From Parabacteroides timonensis (GTDB lineage: Bacteria; Bacteroidota; Bacteroidia; Bacteroidales; Tannerellaceae): a stretch of 64,000 bases of DNA. The notes beneath the pieces are model-generated. The model made no database searches, had not been told where the DNA came from, and worked only from the letters and a program-made list of their open reading frames with translations. The stretch lies in NCBI RefSeq assembly GCF_900128505.1, contig NZ_LT669939.1, forward strand, positions 55,538 through 119,537, in the 5' to 3' direction. Within the stretch, counting starts at the first letter, position 1; the number at the start of each line of letters is the position of its first letter. The translations under genes were made by a program, and so were the position numbers. Positions 1 to 7,536 of this stretch are shown piece after piece.

Positions 1-1140
1 CTCGAACTCCCGTTTCTCGTTGACCACCCAGATGGGCGAGTTGGTCTTCGTCATCAGGGGGAGTATGTCCTCTACCACGGTATCACCCAATATGGAGTGT
101 ACCTCTTTCCTTATGATAGAGTCTATGTTCAAGATACGCTCCCTCCTTAATTGGAGAAGTTCCTTTAAATGGACCTCGCCTACCAGTATGCCATCCGGGT
201 CCACTACAGGCAACACGGTTATTTTACGTTCTCTCATCTTCCGGATCAGAACCTCCGGCCCCTCTTTCCCCAGCCTTGCCACCATAGGCTTATCCACCAT
301 GATGGCGGCGGCAGTGACAATCCTGCCGCGGTCCACATTCTCCACAAAACACCTGACGTACTTATTAGCGGGATCGGTCAGGATCTCCTCAGAGGTACCG
401 ATTTGCTGTATCTCCCCATCACGCATGATGGCGATACGGTCACCAAGCTTGACGGCTTCCTCCAGGTCATGCGTGATAAATACGATGGTCTTCTTCATCT
501 TCGACTGTAAGGCTAGTAACTCGTCCTGCATCTGTACCCGTATCAGAGGATCCAACGCGGAGAAGGCTTCGTCCATCAACAAAACATCCGGATCATTCGC
601 AAGGGCGCGTGCCAGTCCCACCCGTTGTTGCATGCCTCCGGACAACTCATTGACCATCAAGTCAGCATATCCGTCCAGCCCGACCAGGTGCATGCTTTCT
701 GCTGCTTTTTGTTCACGTTCCTGCTTTTCCACACCTTGCAACTCGAGTCCGAAAGCGATATTCTGCAATACGGTATAATGGGGCATCAGCCCGAAATGCT
801 GGAAAACCATCGCCAGCTCTCTCCGACGCAGGGAACGCAACCGTTCTTCCGGTACTCCGGTGATCTCCTCCCCGTTAATCAGTATCTCACCGGAAACGGG
901 CCTGTTCAACCGGTTGATACACCTGAGCAGACTTGACTTGCCGCTTCCCGAAAGTCCCATGATCACGAATATCTCACCCTCCCGGACAGAGAGGCTCACG
1001 TTGTTCACGGCGACCGTACATCCGGTCTCTTTCAGGATCTCACTTTTACTATTTCCTTTTTTCAGCATCTTGAAAGCCTTATTCCTTTCAGAACCGAAAA
1101 TCAAATACAAATCCTTGATCTCAATTTTATTTTTATCCAT
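1..1140 (-). CDS. proV: Glycine betaine/proline ABC transporter ATP-binding protein (3' end cut by window)
   Basis: This is the cytoplasmic ATPase of an osmoprotectant importer, which hydrolyses ATP to drive betaine or proline uptake. The reading frame stays open from the ATG at 1138-1140 to the window edge (380 codons). Seen: the family's N-terminal extension (residues 9-37), Walker A GLSGSGKSS (62-70), signature ELSGGMQQRVGLARAL, Walker B LLMDEAFSALD, and a C-terminal part that reads like CBS domains (MVDKPMVARLGKEGPEVLIR and onward), as in ProV/OpuAA proteins of about 400 residues. It starts 6 bp after the stop of the upstream porin gene, so the two are probably co-transcribed. The permease and binding protein would lie beyond the left edge. 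Confidence 0.93.
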   Translation of the reverse strand, partial: MDKNKIEIKDLYLIFGSERNKAFKMLKKGNSKSEILKETGCTVAVNNVSLSVREGEIFVIMGLSGSGKSSLLRCINRLNRPVSGEILINGEEITGVPEERLRSLRRRELAMVFQHFGLMPHYTVLQNIAFGLELQGVEKQEREQKAAESMHLVGLDGYADLMVNELSGGMQQRVGLARALANDPDVLLMDEAFSALDPLIRVQMQDELLALQSKMKKTIVFITHDLEEAVKLGDRIAIMRDGEIQQIGTSEEILTDPANKYVRCFVENVDRGRIVTAAAIMVDKPMVARLGKEGPEVLIRKMRERKITVLPVVDPDGILVGEVHLKELLQLRRERILNIDSIIRKEVHSILGDTVVEDILPLMTKTNSPIWVVNEKREFE

Positions 1141-1146
1141 AATCCT

Positions 1147-2295
1147 TTAAAAATAATATCCTATGTTTATATTGAACCTGACATTCCAGTTGTTTTCCGT
1201 TCCCCCGGCAAAGGCTTCGTCCCATACGTCGCCAAGCCATGCGTGATTCCTCCCCACGGCATAGTCGATGTAGGCGAAGACCTTTCCCATCGTCAGAGAA
1301 CATCCCGTCACGTTCTCCAGACTGTCATTAAACCCGGCAACGCGTTTGTCCAGCAGGCTGAAATCATTGTATAAGCAAATATCGTCCAGAAACAACCTGT
1401 TCACGGGGATCCGGTAGGATAATGACACCGTATATATATCCGCCCTGGAGGCGATCCAATAAGACGATCCGCAAGCCGCCATCGTCACCACACGTCTGTC
1501 TTCCCCTGGAGCCTGCACGGATCTGAGATTATAGTTGGTATACTGCATTTTAAGGTTCCACCGTCGATAGTCGGCTACGTAGTGCAGGGCAAAAGCGGTA
1601 CGGAGTCCCGTCTTCCGTGTGTCCATATTATACAAGCCTCCCATAAGGAGCGAACCTCCGAGTTGGTGCTTCCACCGGGTTCCGAAATGATACGCCAGCC
1701 GGACATTGCCCTGATGCGCCTCCTTGTCACGCCCGGCGATGTCGTAGGCATAGCGGCTGGCGGACAGTTCCGAGTCTCCACCGGTCCCAAAAAGATCGGC
1801 GTTCTGGAAATAGGCGAGCAACAACTCCCAGCGGTCCTTATGGAAGAGGTATTTTATCCCCATGTCCGCATCGTCTTCAAGACCGGTATAATAGTTCAGA
1901 TTAAAGAAATAATTGTTACCCGTATAAGGCAGGATGCCGAAAGGGAGCGTTGTCAGGCCTATCTGTAACCGGTGTGAATCATTGAAACGATAGCCTATCC
2001 AACCTTCCCTGAGCATGCCGCCTCCCGAGGAAGAGGGATAGAAGCGATAATCCACCACTAAGTCGATTTTTTTATAGGAAGCGTTCACGTTCAGACGGAA
2101 CACGTCGAAGCCAAATTCTCCGCCACGGTTCCGGCTTTCCGATTTCCAGTCTGAGTAATTGTAGTTGAACCGGAGTGCGCCTCCTATTTTTAACCTCGGC
2201 TTTTCCCGCGCCGTCACAGGCAAAATGATATTTATCGCCAAAAGGAATGGCAATAGCAAACTTTCTTTATATCGCATAAAGTCACGTTTTGGCAA
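1147..2295 (-). CDS. Outer-membrane beta-barrel porin-like protein
   Basis: The 382-residue product has a signal peptide (LLLPFLLAINIILPVTA) and then alternating aromatic/polar strands ending in an aromatic residue (NIGYYF), typical of outer-membrane barrels. Its size and start (LKIGGALRFNYNYSDW, then GGEFGFDVFRLNV) resemble OprO/OprP-like porins; the substrate cannot be read from sequence. A second in-frame ATG at 2277 (MRYKES) sits closer to the signal peptide and may be the true start. It lies upstream of the betaine ATPase gene with a 6-bp gap, so a role in osmolyte entry is possible but only inferred. Confidence 0.72.
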   Translation of the reverse strand: MPKRDFMRYKESLLLPFLLAINIILPVTAREKPRLKIGGALRFNYNYSDWKSESRNRGGEFGFDVFRLNVNASYKKIDLVVDYRFYPSSSGGGMLREGWIGYRFNDSHRLQIGLTTLPFGILPYTGNNYFFNLNYYTGLEDDADMGIKYLFHKDRWELLLAYFQNADLFGTGGDSELSASRYAYDIAGRDKEAHQGNVRLAYHFGTRWKHQLGGSLLMGGLYNMDTRKTGLRTAFALHYVADYRRWNLKMQYTNYNLRSVQAPGEDRRVVTMAACGSSYWIASRADIYTVSLSYRIPVNRLFLDDICLYNDFSLLDKRVAGFNDSLENVTGCSLTMGKVFAYIDYAVGRNHAWLGDVWDEAFAGGTENNWNVRFNINIGYYF

Positions 2296-2446
2296 GGCAT
2301 TTATCCAATACCTCGCAATGATTTATAAAATGCTTTTTCTTAAAGCAGACCCTGTGTAATTTCTAAGAGAGGATGAAATGTTATCCAATGCGTAAAATAG
2401 AACTTAATGTACTTAAAGAGTAGTGGGGTTTCACCTGCTGTTTTTG

Positions 2447-2478
2447 CAAAATTAAGAAAAATAGATGATTATACCAAA
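2447..2478 (-). promoter_or_regulatory. Candidate promoter of the porin-ABC operon
   Basis: On the minus strand, TTTG (2475-2478) and TAATTTTG (2447-2454) are separated by 20 bp, matching the Bacteroidetes housekeeping promoter pattern. It would give a leader of about 150 nt before the porin start; I see no recognised riboswitch in that leader. Confidence 0.55.
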
Positions 2479-2703
2479 TGGTAGAGTCAACTAGCAAGTG
2501 CAATTATAGTCATAAAAATGAAACCCCTCCCAAAATCGTCATTGTTAAAAGAAAAATCAATAAAGATTTGCAAACTTTAAAACAATCGTTTATATTTACG
2601 CATATCAAAAGCTTTTTTGAATAAAAGAGACCGAAACCTTGACATCAAAAACAAAAAGAATTATTGACCAAAGCAAGGCTATGATTAGCAAGGCTTTTTG
2701 TAC

Positions 2704-2886
2704 GGGGGGTATGTCAAAATAGAAATTTCACGAATCTAAACTTTCAACCTGTAAGTTGACTCACTGATTTGGTACAAAATTCAACTTTATTTGGCTTGAT
2801 TTAGCTTTCCACAAAGCCATAAATCATGTTTGAAGTTTTAACTTGTTACTTTTCAGACATACCATTTCTATTTTGACACACCCTCC
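2704..2886. repeat. MITE-like element with 23-bp terminal inverted repeats
   Basis: The 23 bp at 2704-2726 and the reverse complement of 2864-2886 match at 21 positions (core TGTCAAAATAGAAAT). The 183-bp AT-rich interval has no open reading frame. This is the form of a non-autonomous transposable element or an IS remnant. No clear target duplication is visible at the edges, so the identity is tentative. Confidence 0.45.
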
Positions 2887-2898
2887 TGGAAATATATC

Positions 2899-2980
2899 TA
2901 CCTTTGTAATATGATTTTTTTAGATTAAGACTTTAGTTAGATAAAGCGACTTTTCCCGTGAGGGTAGGGTCGCTTTTTTT
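2899..2980 (+). ncRNA. Possible short transcript: promoter followed by a terminator hairpin
   Basis: TACCTTTG at 2899-2906 fits the Bacteroidetes -7 box; a TTTG at 2872-2875, inside the right inverted repeat of the MITE-like element, is a loosely spaced -33 box (23 bp). About 35 nt downstream, AAGCGAC (2944-2950) pairs with GTCGCTT (2969-2975) and a T-run follows, an intrinsic terminator. Together they would make a transcript of about 65 nt without a start codon of note. It could equally be a terminator for other transcription. Confidence 0.3.
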
Positions 2981-3038
2981 AGTCGGTAGCTGGGCTATCC
3001 AGCGTAAGAACATGAGGGATCGGAATACAAATCAAAAC

Positions 3039-3266
3039 TTACTGTCGTTTGACAATATATTTATCCATCATTTTGTCGAAAGCATCCTCAAACTCCTCCC
3101 AATTTTCCGGATGGACGAACCCCAGCCATACGGTACCTCCTATATTCCCTAGGTTTCGTACCCACGCCGCGTATTCGGTACCTTCCTCATTTTTTGTTTG
3201 TATAAGCTCCACTCCTCCGAATCCTTCCAGATATTGGAAGAGAGGGCGTTTGTTTCTATCCTTCAT
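3039..3266 (-). CDS. Hypothetical 75-residue protein
   Basis: I do not recognise this protein. It has an even amino-acid composition with aromatic and acidic residues (GGTVWLGFVHPENWEEFEDA), no signal peptide or membrane segment, and an ATG start. It lies just downstream of the GH20 remnant on the same strand. The composition argues for a real small gene rather than a chance frame, but nothing else supports it. Confidence 0.4.
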   Translation of the reverse strand: MKDRNKRPLFQYLEGFGGVELIQTKNEEGTEYAAWVRNLGNIGGTVWLGFVHPENWEEFEDAFDKMMDKYIVKRQ

Positions 3267-3278
3267 AACCGTTCTATT

Positions 3279-3509
3279 CTATTTTACACAAACTTCATCC
3301 ACAAATAAAAATGCGGGATTGCCGGGCCACATATGCCAGGCTGGTAATTTCGGTGTAACTCTAGCAATAATCCGTACATAACGGGGTTCTACCACAGAGA
3401 AAGAAAGCGTATGCGGGTAAATACTACCTCCCGGAATGGGAGGATGGAGATTTGGCTTTTCAATATCGGGCGTTCCGTCCACGCCTACCTTCGCAATGTT
3501 CCTATCAGT
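3279..3509 (-). pseudogene. C-terminal remnant of a GH20 beta-N-acetylhexosaminidase
   Basis: The frame from 3509 to 3279 reads as the end of a Bacteroidales GH20 enzyme: it contains PRYVRIIARV followed by LPAWH and ends in AFLFVDEVCVK, the usual last strand of the carbohydrate-binding tail. An in-frame TGA at 3510-3512 closes the frame upstream, and no catalytic domain is present nearby. The family assignment rests on recall of the tail motif. The other part of the gene is not found beyond the right end of the mobile region either, so a simple insertion into this gene is not supported. Confidence 0.55.
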
Positions 3510-3950
3510 TCAGGAAAAAATCATCATACCTCTCTTCCGGCATAGCCGGAGCGTAGAGCGTTAGGGATAGCAGGGAAAAGCCCGGAGGGTAACGAGGACT
3601 TGCTACGAATAGCCCGGCCAGAAGGGAACGCCCTGAAAAACCGATTTGGGTATAGATGTAGAAGAATAGAACCGCCTTCCAAGCATATAAAGAACGTGAA
3701 AATCAACACATATTTCCGAAAAATCTTTTTCCGAAAGTATGTATGGGGCATGTGAAGGGAAAATTTATTTTTCCGGTCATTTCTATGTTACCGTTTTGGG
3801 GATATTTAAAGGGGTTAGGAATTTAGGTCTTTATTATGTATTTTGGTGGATAATTTTATACAGCCGATGCCTTTTAGGGAAAAGCTTCTTTCTTTTATTT
3901 TGCTGATATACTGACATATAAAAAAACAGGGATTATCTATCCCCTTCATC
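3510..3950. other. Gene-free stretch left of the first iteron array
   Basis: No supported gene. 3538-3640 is a GC-rich block with many short self-complementary stretches (CCGGC and GCCGG cores), function unknown. From about 3715 to 3840 it becomes AT-rich and includes TTTTTCCGAAAGTA and GGTTAGGAATTTAGGT, which recur in similar form at 18368-18435 beside iteron array 2, so both belong to the same replication-origin design. Confidence 0.45.
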
Positions 3951-3956
3951 TACGGG

Positions 3957-4113
3957 TGGACAGTTTTACACAGCTGGCAAATGAAACCGGACGCTTTTAC
4001 ACAACTAAAGCGAAAAGAGTGGACGGTTCTACACAACTAGAAGCAACAACCGGGACACTTGTACACAACTAATTTTGTAAAAAATCGTGAAATCTGGGCG
4101 GTTCTACACAGCT
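3957..4113 (+). repeat. Iteron array 1 (five 19-bp repeats)
   Basis: Five direct repeats of the form GGNCNSTTYTACACARCT start at 3957, 3988, 4020, 4052 and 4095, with spacings of 31, 32, 32 and 43 bp, close to three and four helical turns. They match the array at 18532-18753 in sequence and spacing. Iterons are binding sites for Rep_3/RepB initiators, so this is a candidate plasmid replication origin. It lies next to the 3' end of the frameshifted repB rather than upstream of a rep gene. Confidence 0.9.
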
Positions 4114-4265
4114 GGATCGTCCATCTTCACCGCCCCGTCCGTTTCCGGGGATATGAACTCTTCAGAAGCAGGAGGAACCTCCGTTCCATTGGCACTCTTC
4201 AACTCTTCCTGTGCCCATCCTTCCGAAAACCTGCCGAATACAACCACGAAGTCACTGATATATAT

Positions 4266-5310
4266 CTATTTTTTCTTTTCTACGCTTTCCGGGGAGTTTG
4301 CCCATAAAAGGAACTCTTTATACAGTCTGGCATCTTCCTCCACCTCTTTGACCTTCTTCCTCCTGACAGCCATATCGGTGTCCGGATAGGCAATCTCGAC
4401 ATACAGCCCAAGCAGGTTCTTATAGAATTTCTTCACCACGCAGCATATTGTCCTTCATCAAAATAGTGCAGCGTATGCCTAAAAAACGAGAACAACACGG
4501 TATATGCCCATCTCTCATGATCGCCTTTCACAAAAGAGAAATTGAAATTGGTATATTTCAGGTAAGCATTCATCTTTTTCAGTATCGAGGCGACCTTCTT
4601 CTTCCGGTCCTTGGGTTCGGCAATCTCTATGCCGAGCTTTTTGGCCACTTGATCGACTATCAGCACATAAAAAGGAGCCTCGTTCTTGGCGGTCTTATAC
4701 TTGATCAGGTGAACCATCTTGGAAAGCTCCAGATAGAAATAGCGGTAACGGCTGGGCAGGCTACTGTAATCCTGAAGCTCCAAAAGTTATAGAGCGAGAA
4801 CATGAAATTCTTTATCTCCGGGCTTACCATTGCCGAGTACAGCCTTTTAGTTGACTTCTTCGTCTTGAAATCGGTCATTATGTTGAAACGTTTCAGGATC
4901 TGCACGAAATTATAGGAGGTACGGCCATCATCGCCAATGGTCGGATAGCAGAGGTTCTCTACCCCCAGTTTATAGAGAGCCGCCTCAAAAACCGTCTTGA
5001 TAGGATGGCTGATTCTCCGTCCTGCCGTGTCGGTACATACATATTCCGGCTGCATATTCTTTCCGAACATGGCCGCTAGCTGCCGACTATCCAGCTTGCG
5101 CTGCAAGTTGGTACGGTCATACCCCATCTTACGGCAGAAGTCTTCTACGGAGAACCAGAAAGTCCCGAACAAGTCTTTGAGGTGATAGCTGCCCAGGTAT
5201 ATGATCAGATCGAGCATGACATTTCCACCTGCCTCATACAACCGTTCAATCAGCACAGAATTATAGCTTTCCCCAAGCACCCTGGGGACACGGATCAGTT
5301 CTTTTGCCAT
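4266..5310 (-). pseudogene. repB: RepB-type replication initiator, broken by two frameshifts
   Basis: The product aligns along its length with the intact initiator at 18868-19998 (shared blocks such as MGYDRTNLQRKLDSRQL and KDRKKKVASILKKMNAYL). The frame breaks at an A-run (4782-4785; T4 on the coding strand where T5 restores NFLELQDYSSLPSRY). A second shift near 4440 is needed to join the tail ending at the TAG at 4266-4268. The tail differs from the paralogue. I chose ATG 5308-5310 (MAKELIRVPRVLGES) over one at 5421 because a -7 box TATCTTTG lies at 5354-5361 and the paralogue begins at the equivalent place. The breaks could be real decay or homopolymer errors. Confidence 0.8.
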
Positions 5311-5353
5311 GATAATACTTACAAAATCAATCCTTTCTCTGTTTTCATTGCCA

Positions 5354-5361
5354 CAAAGATA
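5354..5361 (-). promoter_or_regulatory. -7 promoter box of the first repB
   Basis: TATCTTTG on the minus strand, 43 bp before the chosen start codon. It lies inside the longer upstream frame, which is why the shorter start is preferred. Confidence 0.45.
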
Positions 5362-5468
5362 GGCATACCGGCCAACATACGCGTCATAATTATCAATCAG
5401 TTTTAACGGTATGACCGGCATGGGAAAAGGAGAAGTACTTTCCTGAAGAATGCTTTATCCGCCCTTCA

Positions 5469-6470
5469 TCAGAAAGAAAGCATCTTACACCTGTACCCCA
5501 TAGACATCCTATATTGCTTTTTCAGTTCTTCCGATAAAAAGGAACGGTCTATCAATACTTGCACCAATGGTTTCTCTTTGACAAACTCATCAAGCTCACG
5601 CTTTATCAATTTATCGCCCAACCCTATGCATCGTCCAAATTCCTCGAAATCCTTCCGCCCTACCTGATGGGTATCACCCAAATTCATTCCTTCTTTAAAC
5701 AATCCTTTATCAAGAGCGAATATTCGGGGTTCACTCAAATGTAATGAGGTGTTTATCAAGTCATACGCAGGAGAAAGCCGATATTCGTTCCCTCTATTAA
5801 TCAGAGAGAAATTCTTCAGATGCGCATCGTCATTCAGAGAGATGAAATTGAATACAATCAGCCTGAAGAAACGAAGCAAATCAATCCGGGCAGCTTTTAC
5901 ATATTTCTGTATTACCTCCGCACACTCTTCATAGCTGCCATTGCAATATTTATAGTCACTTCCTCCATTCGCTTTCGTATATCCCATCAATGCCGCAAAA
6001 TCCTCCTGCTGATATTTTCTCCCGTCATGAACATCAAATCGCCGTGTCAAATAAGCGGCTTCATCATTGCTGAAAAAGCAAAGCCCGTTGGCCGCCGTTT
6101 CTATTCCATACACCTGTGCCGCAATTTGCATACTCAAATGCTCATTGGCCGCGCAATAATTCCGGTTCAGTATATGGTAACTGCTGGGACACGGCTTTAA
6201 TATATATGTTCCCTGCTCGCCTTCCTGTGTATAGCGAAGATACGATTCTTGCTCATCAACAATGACCGAATACTTGGGCTGTGCGCCCGACAATGAGATG
6301 CGCTTTGCATTCCGTATGGCTTCATTGGCTTCTTCACTGTTTGTCGAAGGGCTTGGCACTCTCAGATAATGAGACACCGCTTTATCGTCAAACATTTTTT
6401 TTCGTGCGGCAGGAGAATAAGTATCGAATGCCTCTGCCAATGTCGAAGGACAAACTGTCAAAGTCATCAT
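5469..6470 (-). CDS. hipT: HipT-like kinase toxin of a tripartite HipBST module
   Basis: A 333-residue HipA-fold Ser/Thr kinase lacking the usual N-terminal subdomain, which is encoded separately just upstream. Seen: Gly-rich loop SLSGAQPKYS (59-68), ATP-binding Lys in YILKP (92), LTRRFD (141-146), catalytic loop NDDAHLKN (213-220) and metal-binding SPAYDL (233-238). Known HipT enzymes phosphorylate tRNA synthetases such as TrpRS; the target here is unknown. Its ATG overlaps the stop of the small upstream gene by 4 nt (ATGA), implying coupled translation. All catalytic residues are present, so it is probably active. Confidence 0.82.
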   Translation of the reverse strand: MMTLTVCPSTLAEAFDTYSPAARKKMFDDKAVSHYLRVPSPSTNSEEANEAIRNAKRISLSGAQPKYSVIVDEQESYLRYTQEGEQGTYILKPCPSSYHILNRNYCAANEHLSMQIAAQVYGIETAANGLCFFSNDEAAYLTRRFDVHDGRKYQQEDFAALMGYTKANGGSDYKYCNGSYEECAEVIQKYVKAARIDLLRFFRLIVFNFISLNDDAHLKNFSLINRGNEYRLSPAYDLINTSLHLSEPRIFALDKGLFKEGMNLGDTHQVGRKDFEEFGRCIGLGDKLIKRELDEFVKEKPLVQVLIDRSFLSEELKKQYRMSMGYRCKMLSF

Positions 6471-6793
6471 AGCAATACAGGTTTAATGGTTACGGCACCT
6501 ATGGTATCATAGCGGGCGGTGGCCAGCAGTATGCCAAAGTCATCTTCGGCATCGATGTGCAACAATTGGGATTGCAGTTTCCGGTTTTCACCTTCCGACA
6601 ACATATTAAAGAAGAACGGGAATAAGACCGTTGACCGATACGGCTCTTCACGTAATGGAAGAGTCAAGCTGACCGATGGATAATCCTCTTTTTCCAAATA
6701 AGAAGAATCATAGGTGAATGTATATTCTCCATTATCCTCTTCTGTCAACATCCCGGCTCTAATACCGTGCAAATAAACTTCACATCGTCTCAT
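6467..6793 (-). CDS. hipS: HipS-like protein (HipA N-terminal subdomain as a separate gene)
   Basis: The 108 residues correspond to the N-subdomain 1 of HipA: VYLHGIRAGML at the start, YPSVSLTLPL in the middle, LFPFFFNMLSEGENR, then DDFGILLATARYDTIGAVTI. In E. coli HipBST, HipS is the antitoxin that blocks the HipT kinase, so the same role is inferred here. It lies between the HTH gene (18-bp gap) and hipT (4-nt overlap), the canonical B-S-T order. Confidence 0.78.
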   Translation of the reverse strand: MRRCEVYLHGIRAGMLTEEDNGEYTFTYDSSYLEKEDYPSVSLTLPLREEPYRSTVLFPFFFNMLSEGENRKLQSQLLHIDAEDDFGILLATARYDTIGAVTIKPVLL

Positions 6794-6811
6794 TTCAATT
6801 AACAGTTAAAT

Positions 6812-7015
6812 TCAACTTTTCAATCCGATAGTCATTTGAAGCCCAAGCGTGTCAAGAATGGAAAGCAATGTTGCCAATTTAGGATTGCCTTCTCCACGCT
6901 CGATGGCCACCAGTGTATTGATACCCACGCCTGCCAGCTCGGAGAGTTCCAGCTGATTGACCTTCAAACTCTTCCTGCGCTCTTTAATAATCTTTCCTAT
7001 CTCTTTCATATTCAC
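6812..7015 (-). CDS. hipB: HipB-like XRE-family DNA-binding protein
   Basis: A 67-residue single-domain helix-turn-helix protein (IGKIIKERRKSLKVNQLELS, then AGVGINTLVAIERGEGNP). It is the first gene of the hipBST operon and very probably represses it by binding the palindromes at 7012-7027 and 7056-7105. It starts about 20 nt after the -7 box at 7036-7043. In known HipBST systems HipB boosts neutralisation but HipS is the main antitoxin. Confidence 0.85.
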   Translation of the reverse strand: MNMKEIGKIIKERRKSLKVNQLELSELAGVGINTLVAIERGEGNPKLATLLSILDTLGLQMTIGLKS

Positions 7016-7105
7016 AATACATTGTGATTTTCCGACAAAAATACCAATTTAAAACATTAAAAGCAAATAAAATCACAATATATTGTGATTTTATTTGCTT
7101 TTAAT
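7012..7105 (-). promoter_or_regulatory. hipBST promoter with two palindromic operators
   Basis: 7056-7105 is a perfect 50-bp palindrome with central ATCACAATATATTGTGAT. A second, near-perfect copy TCACAATACATTGTGA lies at 7012-7027 over the hipB start codon. Between them is the -7 box TATTTTTG (7036-7043); the -33 TTTG (7064-7067) lies inside the large palindrome, 20 bp away. HipB binding at both sites would cover the promoter and first codon, a clear autoregulation layout. Confidence 0.8.
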
Positions 7106-7143
7106 TTCAAGAAAAGACAAGGCAACTATAATCATTATATTCA

Positions 7144-7205
7144 TATAGATTAACATCATATATTCAAGTTAATCTATACATTTATATGGATTATTTGTAT
7201 ATTTG
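7144..7205 (+). promoter_or_regulatory. Promoter/operator of the second hip module
   Basis: Inverted repeat TATAGATTAAC (7144-7154) and GTTAATCTATA (7168-7178) precedes the -7 box TATATTTG (7198-7205). The arm sequence differs from the other hip operators in this window, so each module probably has its own repressor specificity. Confidence 0.6.
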
Positions 7206-7221
7206 CAAAAAAGGAACAACC

Positions 7222-7536
7222 ATGTGGAATGAAATGAGCAATCCGGCTGTGCTGATGAGAATCGGCCAGCGCATCAAAGAGACACGTATCACGCAGCATA
7301 TCACGCAGGAAGAACTGGCAAGGGCTTCCGGTGTAAGCCCCTTGACCGTTGCGAACATCGAGAAAGGTAAATCGGTATCGCTGCTGTTGTTCATCAGCGT
7401 ACTCCGCTCGCTCGGCCTGCTGGAGAACCTGGAGCAACTGGTACCGGAAATCCGGGTCAGCCCGATAGAGCTCAAAAAACTGCAAGGAAAGAAACGCTAC
7501 CGTGTACGCCATTTAAAACAAGATAACCATGAATGA
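7222..7536 (+). CDS. hipB: HipB-like antitoxin of the second hip module
   Basis: A 104-residue XRE-type protein with HTH ITQEELARASGVSPLTVANI followed by EKGKSVSLLLFISVLRSLGL and a C-terminal tail ending near the toxin start. ATG 7222 (MWNEMSNP) is chosen over 7186 because the latter lies upstream of the -7 box. It overlaps the toxin gene by 8 bp. The partner toxin is decayed, so this gene may be maintained only as a regulator or be on the way out; its own frame is intact. Confidence 0.8.
   Translation: MWNEMSNPAVLMRIGQRIKETRITQHITQEELARASGVSPLTVANIEKGKSVSLLLFISVLRSLGLLENLEQLVPEIRVSPIELKKLQGKKRYRVRHLKQDNHE

Noticed and set aside
2300..2440. Riboswitch in the porin leader
   Set aside because: The leader is about 150 nt but shows no recognised aptamer features or terminator-antiterminator pair.
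3524..3751. 75-codon frame on the minus strand within the GC-rich block left of the iterons
   Set aside because: It runs through a block rich in self-complementary sequence, has no family resemblance and ends with an unlikely Arg/Ser/Pro-rich composition.
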